64,000 nt of DNA from Coprinus comatus. Lineage: Eukaryota > Basidiomycota > Agaricomycetes > Agaricales > Agaricaceae. Below the pieces are notes generated by a model. That model had not been told where the DNA came from. It was given only the letters and a program-made list of their open reading frames with translations, and made no database searches. The position numbers and the translations under genes are program-made. Positions 47,598-60,900 of this stretch are shown piece after piece. Numbering within the stretch: position 1 is the first letter of the stretch; each line of letters opens with the position of its first letter. The stretch is from positions 744,001-808,000 of the forward strand of contig JAWPGT010000004.1 of the NCBI GenBank assembly GCA_034638255.1. The letters are read 5' to 3'.

Positions 47598-49061
47598 TCA
47601 ATAACAACTAGCCACAGTTCCCACTCGTCCACCATCTACAAGCCAAACGGCTCCGTTAACATATGCACCAGCCCTACTCGCCAAAAACAATATTGTTCCG
47701 GCCATATCCTATTATTTGGTTAGTATGAGGTATCAAAATGGTCAGTTATGAGAAAGAAAAATACCTCATCTGATCCAACTCGCTTCAATGGTACTACACT
47801 CGCCAAAGTATCAGGGTCCAATTTGAAATCTGGTGTTGGTGAAGTAGTCATTTCTAGCGAGAAAGAAGGAAAGAAAAAGAAAATTTTTACATGAATACAT
47901 TACTTCTAGTGAAACAAAATGAAACACTTACCACTTGGCCAAACCCCAGGAGCCAAAACATTACTTCTGATTCCCCAGGGTGACAACAAATTCGCCATCA
48001 GTTTTCCCAAATGCGTACAAGCACTCTTCGAAAGTGTATACGAAGGTGACAACACTCTCGAATCCAACCTAAATGAACCCGAACTCGAGACTGATATTAC
48101 TTGAGAACTATGATAAGGTGGTCTTGAAAACATCCCTCTTGGTGCGCTTCCTTCCATATTTACTGATGGTGGTGGCTGTGATAATAATTCTGGCGTGCTC
48201 GTTCCAGAACTCGAGTTTGTTGGGGGTGTACCGGGAGAAGGCGCATATTCGAACCTTTGCTTTCTGACATTTCCTTGATGTAGAAGGTCCAAGAACGCAA
48301 TAGTAGTGTAATAAATGGCTGTCACGTTTGTCTTAAATGTTTCCTCCCAATCATCTACCGAACCGGTTTCCCACAAAGCATTTTGGAAGGCTTTAATACT
48401 CGGCACTGAGGAACCTACGTAACCAGGTGCAGGTGATGCTGGGGGTGATGGTGGATGATTTAAAGATGTAGGAGGAGAAGTAGATGGGGTGGGAAGTGGG
48501 TGACTATACAAGTTTCTTGCTATACCCGCATTATTGACTAGCAAATTGATGTATCCATGTCGTGCTTTGACAGTGTCAACCATAGAAAGTAAGCTTTCTT
48601 TGCTAGTAATATCCCCTTCCAATGGAATGATTTTTCCGAAGCGCTGTAATGAAGTAACGGTCAGACTAAGGTATGATGGCAATAATGCCTTTACATGTCA
48701 CGAACATTATTTTGTGCAGCAGCGTTCTGTAGTACTTCAAGCCTACGTCCAATAATATACACGGTTGCTCCGTTATTTTCGAGAGCGGTGGCCATCATCA
48801 AGCCAATACCTGCACAAAAAGTTAAAGTATCAGCATGATGCGTTGTCATAGCCCCCACCAAACTGGGAAAGAAGTACACAATCGTTCTATTCTATACATA
48901 CCTGTTCCACCCCCGGTTATCACTGCCACAAGACCCTCAACGTTGAAGAGATTCATAGGACTGAACCTGAAATTGGTTGTTGAATCATCTGGGCCGGAAA
49001 TGACGGGATCGGGATCAAGTAAACTAGTGGTTGAAGTAAATGAAGAACCCGGGGAAGCCAT
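47598..49061 (-). CDS. short-chain dehydrogenase/reductase with Pro/Ser-rich insert
   Basis: Classical NAD(P)-dependent SDR. Five exons close in frame at 391 aa: 48902-49061, 48706-48809, 47932-48643, 47765-47853 and 47598-47708. Motifs in order are the cofactor loop VITGGGTGIGLMMATALENN, the LEGDIT adenine-site Asp, LVNNAGIA, NVTAIYYTTIAFLDLL, the catalytic Ser in ISVSSSGSF, YTLSK (Tyr-xxx-Lys), GIRSNVLAPGVWPSEMTTSP, and NGAVWLVDGGR near the C-terminus. Two insertions distinguish it: about 45 residues rich in Pro/Ser after NNAGIA, and about 50 residues (PSPGTPPTNSSSGTSTPELL and on) before the catalytic Ser. The N-terminal 36 residues precede the fold. Two donors are weak (gttcgt, gtattt). 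The substrate is unknown. Confidence 0.85.
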
Positions 49062-52000
49062 AGGAAATATAGTGAATGTCTAACGTAGAGTAGTGTTTGA
49101 CGGCGCGTGTTGGGAAGGAGAGAAAGGCTGGGTAGTAGATCCGGAAGAGTAGGTTGTGGCCACTTGTGCTGTCAAATTAATAGGTATAGGAAGGATGTTA
49201 GATAAGTAGGTTGTTGGCTAATAAGTTCCTGAGGCTGCGAAGACCAAGCTGGAGGATGTGGAGGGGAAGGTTGTGTTCGTGATGGAGACGGAGATTAAGA
49301 ACCAGACAAGTGCCTTGTTGCTAGAATGGCAGTAAAGCGATGATGGTGATGAGACTGAGGGGGGCGTCAAGAGAGGACCGGATAGCATTCGAGAAGACTT
49401 ATATAGAGTCGCCAGGAACGAAACGAGTGTCGTCAACCCCGTCAGTCTATCCTTTGTAAGTAAGCATGTGCATCGGCCTGTGAATAATCCACTCAGGGTG
49501 ACTGGCTTGATGGGATGCTTGTCCCGGCGGTCAAAGTCAGAAGATATCCTATTCATCTTCCGGATCTGTCCTTGAGCTTCAAATCTGACCATGGCTTCCA
49601 TTACCGAGCTAAACGCATGAGGTCAGCTACACATACCAATCTATATCTCGTTTCTTGTCACTGTAATTTTCATATAGCGGTCTCCGAGGTCTCCATATCT
49701 CTCGGCCACCATCATATCATGATCGGCCTATAAGAACCACAGTAACCAAGAAATCTTTATGAACCTCTCTGACAAGGTGCCTATATCATATCAGCATGTC
49801 CAATTTTGCCCAAATTGGGGGGAGGCCAAATCGACTGAATCCTGCTCTCCTAAAATTCTGGTCAGAATCCGACTCGGGCAGAGTAATTCGCCTTACGATT
49901 AAAATTCATATACACTCCATAACTTGACCCTCTGCATATGCAACTCGTCCTAAGAAGTCATGTTTCGAAATTTCCAAAAGAAAAGTAAGGCACACCTAGC
50001 CGATCTCTCCGGTAAGGGTTGTCATCAATTTCTCAAAATCATTGCTCCGGTCAAGTCCTGTTATCCTTGCATATGTTCCCATCAACTCACCTCGAGAGCT
50101 TCTCTCAGGTTTTGCCACAATCTACATGTCTGTGTAAGGGCCCCCAAACACCCACGTCATCTGATCATGTCTACAACCCTGGAATTATTGTCATCCGACG
50201 GCTGGTAGTAGTCTGGGTAGTAGTACGGTCACATCAACCCCAAGCGGAGCGTTCCACAACTATCTGGGTATAGTCAAACGTCAGTAAGCCACTAACTTAT
50301 GTGATCTCGTTCAATGAATTATGCCATGATACCCCTAACCGTACTTAACGGTGAATCATTCACACCGGATTTTTCTTCTAAAAGCAGATAAAAGCCCACC
50401 TGTCTGTGAGTCTCAGTGTCACTGGCTTGACCGTCACAGCCAGCATTGTCGACCGCCACATGTCCATAAGCGGACATTAATACATTATCGCTGACCTCGC
50501 ACAGCGAGCCGAGTAACCTTCTTCTTGGCAGACAATAAGTAAGTAAGTACTAGCCACACCATACAAAGCCCTCGGATGTCGTGGAAACGTGGTTCAATGC
50601 ATCTTACTGGGCGAAGAATTGTTTCAATTCAATCGTTCGCGGAAACGTGGAATGGTCTAAAACCCTTCTCAACGAAGGCTTTTTGCACTTGTTATACTTC
50701 TCCGAGGCGAGAGGAAATTTAACCCAACCCTCCTCTCCGTGGACACGAATGTATCAAGGAGGACTTAGTCAGTTTTTTTTTTCGTTTTCTTGTTGCTTTC
50801 TTCTATTCTAATGATAGCCTGTTAGCGGAAAAGCTTCTCGGCAGGCTAGAACACATCGTAGATCCTCAATTTCCCCATGATGCAATCTTATCACAGTGGC
50901 CATTGCCGTGATCTCCCTTGATTTACGTCCTTGGGAAGTGTTATGAAGTCGACAAGAGCTGGAATATTGCATTCTGCCTCTAATAAACATAACAAGGTGA
51001 AAAACATATCATGAAAAGTACACCATACACTTGGTACGATCCAAAAGGATAATTTGAATATTTTCAAAACAACCTTTCGGCTTTCTAGTGGCACAAAGCG
51101 TCTTTCAATTCCAGTCAAATAGGCATCTTACGACGTTCGGGATTTATAGCATCCTTGTACCCGCTCTTCATACTAGAGAAAAATCGGCTATTATGACTCT
51201 TGGTTCTGATCTAAGAGAACCCGCCTCCCGTTCTTCCGCCCTAGGTTTCTCCCCGGTCTCCGACTTCAACGTCTCGTGAGATAGTTTTGAGTCAGCTTTG
51301 AATTACACTTTCAAACTTCTAGGAAGCCAGGCTTACCAGTGTATAAAAAATTATACTCTAATCTCTCACCATTGTGCTGTACTACCTGTGCACAGTGGTA
51401 AATTCCGCGGTAACACGAAATTGAATGGAATGCCAAAGTTGAACCGGTAGCTGGAGCTCAATATACTTTAATACCATCGTCATACCATTTTATTCCTCTG
51501 CTGCAATACATGAGCATGCAATGAGGCGTATTCTTTAAGCGCTCAGTCTATTTATTTTAGAGCTTGCCGGTCACTAGCATGAGAACCCTATATCTTAATA
51601 CCGATACAGAATATAATAATATCACAGTGCTGAGAACGTTCTTGTTCATGGCATTTTAATTTTGGGTTGTGCGGTATCAATTAAACCCCCAAACATGCAC
51701 CCTCAAAAATATATTTATCTTCTGTGATATTATCCATGAGATGTGTTTTATGGAATCCTCACCCCCATTCTTCATGTCTATTTTATCGTTTCGGTATGAG
51801 AAGAACTCAAAAGAACAAGAATTTCAATGCAACCCCGCGTTATGGGGCTCGCCGGACCTGATTAGTATATTCTTAGCCTGTATTGAATGAATCACATTTC
51901 ATTTCATAAAATGAACGTCTCGACATGTGTCTGTAGTAATTGGGAGATATTAATGACGTCTACTTGTCTAAATACTTAAAACAACTCCGTTCTTCTATGC

Positions 52001-53064
52001 ATGTCTGATTAATGACTTTCAAGTTCAGAGTAACATAAACATCAACAAAAGAAACCATCTCTTGTTATCTACTTGTGCTTCTTTCTCTAAAGAACCCTTG
52101 CCCATACCATACATTTAAACACACAGTGTAACATATGACGATTTGACGGATATAATAGTGTAGTGTGTTAATAATAGCTGAGTCATACCACTTGGACATC
52201 AAGTCGTGTTTACCAGGTGGTATTCACCGCCGCACCATGTGTTATGGCTCGTGCCAAGTTTCAAGTTTCAACCTGTACCGTCGAACACCAGTAAGGATGA
52301 AGATATCAATGTCGGTTGGAAAAAATACTTCCTCGCCTAATTGTCTGATTCTAACGGACGGAGATTGGTTATCTTTTATATAATACAGTTTTACAAATGA
52401 ATTCACAATGACACTGCATGTAAGTGTCAGACACACTACATCCTCAGTTTCCGATTTCCGGCTATGTAATATAGACTAGACTAGACTTCTGCTTATCATC
52501 GATGCACGACACGATGTGAGATATGTATAAGTAAATTTCAATTGAACCCTTGAATGCTTTCCGTTCAAGCTAATCTTTTCTCACAGAAAGGAGCTCGCGG
52601 ATCGCCATTGAAATTGTTATTTGGAGGGACCACATTAGTACATTTGATGTTATCATGTCAATCTGAATAATGCACACCAGTTACAATGATGTACTCATAC
52701 CCCGTAACCATTAAACCCTACCCCGATCCTCGAGGAATGTAAAAAGTGATTATTCATAACTTCTCAAACGGTGTTTTCTAATTTAAAAAAAAAATAAGAT
52801 AAAAAAATCGTCTATGCTATTCACAATACTAAACCGGGATGTGTCTTAGTTAGCGTCAGGCAGACTCACCAATTCGATATCGTACTATACAATCGATAAT
52901 GAAGAAGAGAAAACTCCGGGTGCAATACTTATATGACATAAGCGCTGTTGACAGGTTGTGTACGGTTGTATGATGAAACGATGGAGTTACATGAACAACG
53001 AGTATGTACTGTATGTACCAGAGTTCACCAACCAAGGCAGACAATAAAAGCCCCCATTTATCAA
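49062..53064. other. 4-kb gene-poor region
   Basis: I find no supportable gene. A minus-strand frame at 49218-49601 (127 codons) lies upstream of the SDR but has no motif. Other frames (49515-49733, 49960-50273, 50581-50811, 51088-51279, 51669-51890, 52165-52383) are short and unrelated to anything I know. Confidence 0.5.
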
Positions 53065-55821
53065 TTAAAGAGCTGACTGTGCATATGTCTCTTCCAGCCT
53101 TGACTTAACATATTCTCCGGCAGTGACCACTTCATACTTGGCCGGAGTATCGACTGATACACATGTCGAGATGGGCTAAAAAGAGCGATAATGAAATGTC
53201 ATTTCAGATCATCACAATCATCGTCATTCATCAATTTATAGAAGCAGAATATAAATCAAAAGAAGACCAACCTCAAGAAGTACGTCATAGTCCGAACCAA
53301 AGAACAACGGAATTGAATAGCGTTCTAGTCCAGAACGATTGATGACTCTATGAAGCGTTGATTTGAAGATATCATCTTGGTAAATTCCGTTGGTGCGGTG
53401 GTACGGAAAGTAGGAGAATTCCCTTTTATCAATACCAAAGTCCATCATATACATAAATCCTCGGTACTCACTGGTCCAACGAGCAAACTGGTCTCCGAGG
53501 CTATACAAGAGAAAGAAGATTCAACAATTATTAATTGGCATATCCACTTCATTTTACGCCCTTGGATTAACCTGGGAGAGGAGGCAGATACTAACTTGAT
53601 AACAACTGTACCGGCGATAGGAATTGCATCGATCCACTTTCCTGAAGCATTCTGGACTTGCAATCCACCCGAAAAATCTTGCCATAAAATAGTAAAGCAC
53701 TAATGAAAGCCAAAGTCAGCGCTGACAAAATGAAATCCGAACAACGGCATCAAATCGATGGATGCGTCAAGTGTCGACACTCGCCTCGTAGCTATGGTCA
53801 CGACACAAAAGCCATGGACCGAATATCAATATTTGAAAGACCCAAGGAACGATAAAAGGTAAATGACACACTCGGTATGAGAGCCAATTCCAATTTGACG
53901 TTCGTTGGATTCCAGTTTTGTGGGTGGTTGTGGGGGATAACGTAGTAGCCGCATTATCGCAGCAGGCTTCGTGGTCTAAAGTGGCAATGGTGTCAGAATA
54001 TGAGAATCCCAATCAGAAATGCGGGGAAAGGATCAAACTTCAAGAGGTCATATATATCAGAGGTCAAAAAGGATTTGGCCTTCGAAGCCAGGAATAGTCT
54101 GCATTGGTGAGTTACTTTGAAGAGCCTCACCTTGTCATTAAAGAAAGTCTCCGGCAAATCCAAAGCCAATGCAAAGAGTGGAAATAGTGATTGACCCAAT
54201 TTCAGTGCCGAACGACTGACCGATTTCCAAATTCAAATTCCAGCGGGTGGCGTGCATAGTCCCGCAGCGAAGTGTAACACCAGTGGCCGAAACGTTCGCC
54301 GCACGTTGACAAGGAATGAGTCAAAAAGAAGAGCGGAAATCAAATACAGATCAATGAAGAGTCGCAATTGCGTGCACAGTAAACTTAAACGTACTAATAA
54401 GCCAGCATTGCTTCTCGAAATCCAGGCACAGAGTCGGCATCGGGCCAAACGTTACTTCCAGTCATCGCACCATCTTCTCTGATCGCTGTTTGAGTTGGTT
54501 TCGCAGGGTTATCACTGGCCTGTGTTAACATTTTGGAGTCGGGTTCTGGCTCCCAACCGATATCAAAACCTTCATGGAGATCACCAAGACCCTCAGCATT
54601 CGTGTTCTCTCCTAGAAGTGCAGTATATCCTTTGTAATTTGGAGTTTTATGGATGTCAATCTGAGCATTATTTTGGAGAATGGGAGTCAGAAACGTGTGT
54701 GTTGCTCAAAAAGAAGTTGGACCTAGAACCATTTACGTACCTTCTTCTTCTCAGCTTCTGGCAACGCAAAGAATTTCTTCCCATTCTCAATGACATTGTC
54801 AATCAATTCCTGCTGTATTCCATGATTCTTGACTGTATTTATGTCGATCAGTAATCAAACATCGCAACTCAGGGGAGTATGACATCATACGATAGAAGAA
54901 TCCAACCTACGAGAACATCCATCAGCATTACAAGTACTAAACAACATTAAAGATGTAGAATAACATACATTAATGCAAGCATCTCGAATCAAATCTGCTA
55001 ATTTCCTCCTAACCACAGGGTTTTTGCTGTGTGCATCCTTAAAATCTCTGTATTCACCCCATCCAATGTGTCAGAAAACCCATAAAAAATGCGTAAAAAA
55101 AACAAATAAGAAAGGGGAGAGACAAAAGACACTATGATTAACCCGACCCTTTCCCAGAGTCAAAGCCCTGACACAAGAGAATAAATAAAACAGCCCCTTG
55201 CAACTTCCTCCCCGACTCCAAAGGGACTCAAGGGTATCCCTGAAGATCCTTCCCCACACCCAGGTACTGAATGTCAATCAACTATCAATCACCATTCACA
55301 CAGATTCACACCCTCTCTCAACAACGCAGTTAAGCGAGAGGGAACCATCGAATGATCTCTCTGATAGGTTCTATGTACATGCATATGTGTGTCCTATTAA
55401 AAAAAAACACCTGCACGAGGTAAAATCGTGCATCAGGAAGGGTGCATGGTTGGTGCATGGTATAAGAAACCATGGAATAGAAATCCTGGGGTAAACAGGG
55501 TACATATTGTATACAGATCGGGTGAGTGATAGGGTAGGAGGTCTGGGGTCAGGGTGGGGATAGAATAGGGTTGGCGGATTTTCCCAATAAAAGAACCACA
55601 AATAGAAATAACGAACAAGGGAGACTGATTAGATGACTGACTATAACTGACATCACAGGGATTTGTTCGAAAGTACTTTCTGTTCGTTGAGTAGCCAGTA
55701 AGAATCCAGGTGGAGGTTCTGTTGTTGGGAACGCTAAGTGATCTTTCGGTGAGTGTTCGGCTTTGGGATTTAGATTGGATTTGGATTTGGGTTTGGATTT
55801 GAATTCGTTTTCTGGCATCTT
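53065..55821 (-). CDS. 2-oxoglutarate/Fe(II)-dependent oxygenase
   Basis: Isopenicillin N synthase-like 2OG-Fe(II) oxygenase. Conserved segments in order: LRDACIN-type helix (LADLIRDACIN), VGFFYLKNHGIQQELIDNVI, IDIHKTPNYKGYTALLGENT, LGDLHEGFDIGWEPEPDS, QSLFPLFALALDLPETFFND, TTKPAAIMRLLRYPPQPP, the iron-binding HTDYECFTILWQDF, SGGLQVQNASGKWIDAIPIA, VVINLGDQFARWTNDIFKST, LHRVINRSGLERYSIPLFFG with the distal His and the Arg-x-Ser 2OG site, and PAKYEVVTAGEYVKSRLEET. The HxD Asp is encoded only if a 7-nt microexon (53785-53791) is spliced in. The start at 55821 (MPENEFKS) is preferred over an in-frame ATG at 55890. The join between exon 1 (...FEQIPVM) and the exon starting near 55050 is unresolved. 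The substrate is unknown. Confidence 0.82.
53785..53791 (-). other. 7-nt microexon of the 2OG oxygenase
   Basis: On the minus strand CTACGAG lies between ..GACCATAG and gcgagtgtc. The preceding exon ends HT-GA|gtgtgt (phase 2) and the next begins TGC TTT ACT after TTCATTAG. Splicing it in gives GAC TAC GAG, so the protein reads HTDYECFTILW, exactly the motif expected in this family. Without it the Asp iron ligand is lost and no alternative join gives the motif. The downstream intron would be a GC-AG intron. Confidence 0.7.
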
Positions 55822-57906
55822 GAATTGACTGTTGGAGACGATGGTGGTGGTTAAATTAGAACAATGGGAATGTGATGTTGATGATATCATTCAGTTGATC
55901 AGCGCTTCAACACTATAAATTATGTATATCAGTGGGGCTTGATTACATTGAATGTTACCGTCAATCATTGAAACCCCTGGATTACCCTCAACTAACAGTT
56001 TGTGCAGCACAACGGAAACAAGCCAAAAAGAAAAGTGATAGAACCACTTGAAACAAGGAGAATCCCGACCTGACTCCAGACCTAATAAAAGGTAGACATT
56101 GGACAACTGATCAAAAAAAAAAAATACATAACACATTCAAGGTGACACGAGGCATTGAAAATCGAAAAGACCCACACGAAAAGATAGGAACGGACGAGAA
56201 GCCGACGACTTCTCAATCACACGTTGGAAGTGACACCTCGTATGTAGACGACAAACTTTAATTAGGGTCAGGGCATCTTTATTCCCTCTGTTAAAGGGGT
56301 AATAGAATAAGAATAACCTACTGGCTGGGCCCTGGTTTCGACACGCTGCTGCACTTTTAGCCAGTAAGACAACATATATATATATCAATATGTCCTAAAT
56401 ACCGCTGCCACGTTTTAGGGACTCAGAAAACTAATTAAATGCTCAAGAATTTCTCCAACATGAAGGCATTTATTACAGCACTAAAAACCTCACAACTTAC
56501 AATAACACCATACTCTCTTATATTACCAAACAATGTTGTAAAGAAAAAGAAAACGATAAACAACACATTAGGTGACCCACATCATAAATTTTCACATCAA
56601 TCTCAGCCAGCTTCATCCGCCGGCGCTGTTAACAACAATACACTATCTATATCTATATCTTAGTGGTTTAGTGGTATTAAAGCGTAAAACCGGCAAAAAA
56701 CAATCTCCTCCCTTCCCTATATCGAGATATCGATATCATCCATTTAATCAATCGAACTCTACTTCTTATTAATAAAAACAGCCTTCAAAACTCCCAACTC
56801 TAAAATTAAACGCTGAAAATCTCAACAACAAAAAAATAATAACCCAAAAATACACTGCAAAAGTGACAACACAAATTGACATAATAAATGTGGGTCACTC
56901 CTCTCTCTTCAATTCAACATTCTCACTTCTCACTTGACATTATATCATTTACAATAATAACCATGACACTGGCAATTAAATTTACGAACAACACGGTATA
57001 TACTATTGTACCGCCGACCGGTGAAACTCGGCGTTTAAGTGTAACCTTGAAAACCAAAAAAAAAACATAATGTAAGTTATCTAAGTATATCACTGAATGA
57101 ATATCTCTCCGAAAACACGGTACGTCAAACCAAGGTTGTCAACACTTCAAATAATTCAATATACCAACTTCTTGTGTACTAGTATATTACCCCCAAATAT
57201 AATATATCTCCCATATCATTCATTGGCTCGAAAATATAGAAATCTTAGTAATAATGATAATAATAATATGTGATTGAGTAATTGGTCCAATGGCGTTGTG
57301 GCACAATGTACCGGTCGGTTGTGTGATCAATGGTATGGAACAATGTCATTCGATTCTCGACAGGGTTCTAGAGCAGTACTTTAGCATTTCTCGTAGTGCT
57401 ATAATCATTTCAAACGTCAGTTAAAGTTTAATCGTCTTTCACAAGGAGCGGCGAAGACCAAAAACAAATAAACACCTCCTGGCATGCGCGAATCAATCAT
57501 CAGGACTTCTGGTACTCGTAGCATAACATAGTGGCAAGTAACCCTTTGTCAATGATAAGAATAGACAATCTTCTCGTGTGCACATTTTTTGAAACTTTCG
57601 ATCAAGACGGATGAACTCAATTATCATTCTATCAAAAGGAACCAAAAAAAAACTCAAAAACGTTAACATTTTGTTATGATTATCTATCTATGTATAAAAG
57701 GAGTCCATGAGCCAGATGCAACAATTACGAGAGTACACAAATTTGGAAAATGAAAAGAAAAAAACAGTAGTATTTGCAGTCCCAATAACGAGCCAAAAGC
57801 GAAACAAAACAAAACAAAAGAGATGAAAGACAGTCGTAAACGTGATTATTTTCATTTTCATTAGCATTCCTTCTTTGCGTATCGGTACCCAATCTTGTAA
57901 AATCGT
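55822..57906. other. intergenic region between NAD-GDH and the oxygenase gene
   Basis: About 2 kb with AT-rich low-complexity DNA, including a CTATAT-type microsatellite near 56645-56660. Open frames at 55891-56388, 56439-56772 and 56888-57070 are short and motif-free. A tRNA-like patch at 57290-57380 does not fold into a cloverleaf. The promoter of the oxygenase gene should lie near 55.9 kb. Confidence 0.5.
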
Positions 57907-60900
57907 CTAGTGTGCAAGGTCCCGAGCGAAATGGAAGAAATCAACGCTCGAGGCACTAACACCATACTTGTAGATCTAAATACCATATTTAGCACAATGG
58001 TTACAATCAAAAGATGAAGAGAAAAACTCACAAAGTGCGATGCAACCCAACTGGAGAATAAAGCTCTTTGGTAGGCTTCTGGCAAACGTTTCAACAGAGT
58101 ATCCAAACCAACTTGATCAAGAAGAGTCTTAGGGATAGCGCGCTTCATGACACCACGACGACTTGGTTCATCATCGAACAAATCAGAATTCTCAAGCTCG
58201 GCTTGAAGATCGTTTAGTGTGATCGAGAGTTCATCTGAAATTTGAGTACGGGGCTTTGCACCTCCGAGACGAGCGTGTTCACGCCAGATGCACTGGAACT
58301 CGGCACTTGCATTCTCAGTGATCTTAGCTTGGATGTCCTTGACATAGCTCTGATAGAAGCTCGACGGTTTGCCATCCTTGAAGATCATAAGGTTTGTGTA
58401 GTCGTCAGTTGACAGGGCAAGGCCAGCCAAAACTTCCAGAGAAGAACTCGTGACACCACCTATAAATCCAATCAGTCTGAGTATGGAAGTGAGGATTATT
58501 GAACTAACCCTTGTTGGCACTGGAATCCTTGAAAAGGATAACCTTGCGCTTTTCAAGGAGCAAACGTGCTTGTTGAGTGAAGAACAGGTTAGCACCTTCG
58601 ACGATATACTTGAAGTGTGCTTTGCCATCAGCATCGACGAGAGCATTCATATTAGAGATATTGACGGCCTCAGGACGTCCACCGCATGGGACGAAAAGAT
58701 CAGCCTTGAACCTCAAGTGGGCACCATTACGGAAATCAGTGCCATCGAGAACAATCTCTCCAGCTAAAAGAGTCTATCAGATATGGATCAAGGTGAATGA
58801 ATTTACTTTTAGGGACTCACAAGGCAGTTTGACATCTTGTTCTTCTACCTTGACGAGATAACCATCCTTGCTGAGTTTCGAAGTGTTGAAATTACTGACA
58901 GGCACGCGGAGTTTAGCAAGTCTGATCAACTCGGTACGATCGAGACCTGAGGGATCGTGGAGAACGCCGCTACCATCGATAATAGCGACAGTCTTATCCG
59001 ACGACAATAGGATCTCATCTAGCAGGTTCATAAACATCATAATAAAGATGACTCGGCAAATTGGACTTACTGGAGCCAAGATCACCATCAGGACCGCCTG
59101 TTTGGACCTTGGTAATATCCTTCTCCCTAAGGCCGAGCTGCTTGTAGATACCAATGACATATTGTCTGACAGACAGAGAAGTCATGCCATATCTATCATG
59201 TGGAACACCGCCAAGTTGTTCTGCGCTCTTGCCAGTAGTGAAGGACTTCCACCATGTCTCAGCTCCACGAGAACGAGCGTGCACTAGAAGTCAAAAGTGA
59301 GCAATTGTGTCGAGTATATCAGGTGAAAGTGTCAACATACAAGCAGCCCAGTCCATCATATCCGCAGTTCCCTCATCAGGACCAAAGAAGAGGAGCTCAG
59401 GTTTACCGTAAAGGTCAACGATAGGCTCTTTGATTCCAGGGGTTTGACCGGGAATTAACAGATCTGTAACAGCCTGAACAAGGAAGTATTACATGAACAT
59501 CTGATAACCGACTAAAGGCATGTAGACTTACATCGACGTATTTCTCGAAGCAGCGCCTTGGATTGGCTCCCAAAGAAGGAAGGATGGTACCCTTCGCACC
59601 ACCTTCGGGAATATCCTTGTTTTTAAGGGACTGAGTCGAAGCCAAGTTGTAGTTCTCGTCGAAGAGCATGCGCTGATTGATAGAGTAATTCCTTAGCAGA
59701 ATCAGCACCACAGGACTAAATAAATAAATAAAATTTAACTCACTCCCTGTTCCTCGACATGACAAGACGAATACCACCACGGGCAACATCGCGGAAACGG
59801 ATGTGGAAACCACGGAACTCGTTACCAATGACAAAGAAGAGACCATAAGGCTTCTTGGGATACTCGATCTCGGGCAAGAATCCTGGAGCAAGGCGGAATG
59901 AAAGAGCAACCTTGGTTGGTTGATAGAAGTTGGTCTTGAGAACATGTCTAACATAAAATATGAGCAATTGAACCGATTGAGCTAAGGGAAGACCTACTTG
60001 TTGAAGATCAAGAAACTCTCAAGAACCTGTAATTCTTGCTTATTGGGTACGCTTCGACGAATCTTATCATAGAGCTCTTCATCCGACAATGGCTGAACAG
60101 TGGTGAGACGTTGATATGAAAGAGTGGGGCTAGCATAATCCATCAGTTTGTGGTCCAGAGCCGCGCAATATTGATAATTCAAACTCACCCCAACTTGGAC
60201 GCATCATCCACTTGTGGGTAATGTGTCATGGCGAAGTTAACGTAGAGCAGACGAATCTAAAGAGTCATTTAGTCTTTGAAAATCAACAACAGGGGCAAAA
60301 CCCACTCACCAACTCAGAGTGGGAATGAATAACTTGAGCGATACTCTCGCGAGTAAAGGTCTCCTCTCGGAATCGTCGCTTGATGTTGTTGAGAACTTCA
60401 GCATGAGTAGGATCAGTCTCATCCAACACGTTCTTGAGCTGCAAATAAGCAGGGCCAAGCCGATTACAGAAATGTTGAGCAAAGATCCAACCACAGTCTA
60501 ATGAAAGAATGAGATGAGTAAATAACAAAATCCATAAACACTTACATGCATAAGTAGCCTCTTGGACGGCGTGGCTTCCCGGAGATTTGGGCAAGAAGAA
60601 AGGATTATCAGGAAGACAGAAAAGAAGCGAAGCTTCCTTCATGACTTGGAAGATAGAATGCTCGATGGGAGGGGCAGAGGCATTAGGTAGAGGGTTGAGA
60701 TAAATGGAAATGATAGTAACGCCATTGGCAAATTGTTCTACCAACGGGCAATTAGCGCCAATTTAATATAGAGAAATGGACGGTGTTAACTTACCGACAT
60801 ATTTTCGAGCAGAGTAGAGCGAGTAGAAGTGATAGAGGTTTGACATGGCGCTTCATAAGAAGTTGAGATGAAAGATCGTTAATGAAATATGGAAGCGCCT

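Noticed and set aside
57290..57380. tRNA-like patch (GGTCCAATGGC and a TTCGATTCTCG stretch)
   Set aside because: The D-arm-like and T-arm-like pieces are present, but acceptor and anticodon stems do not pair and the spacing is wrong. Not a functional tRNA.
57861..57906. Extension of the last NAD-GDH open frame to 57861
   Set aside because: After the last intron is removed the true frame ends FHFARDLAH-stop at 57907; the longer frame is out of phase and lacks the conserved C-terminus.
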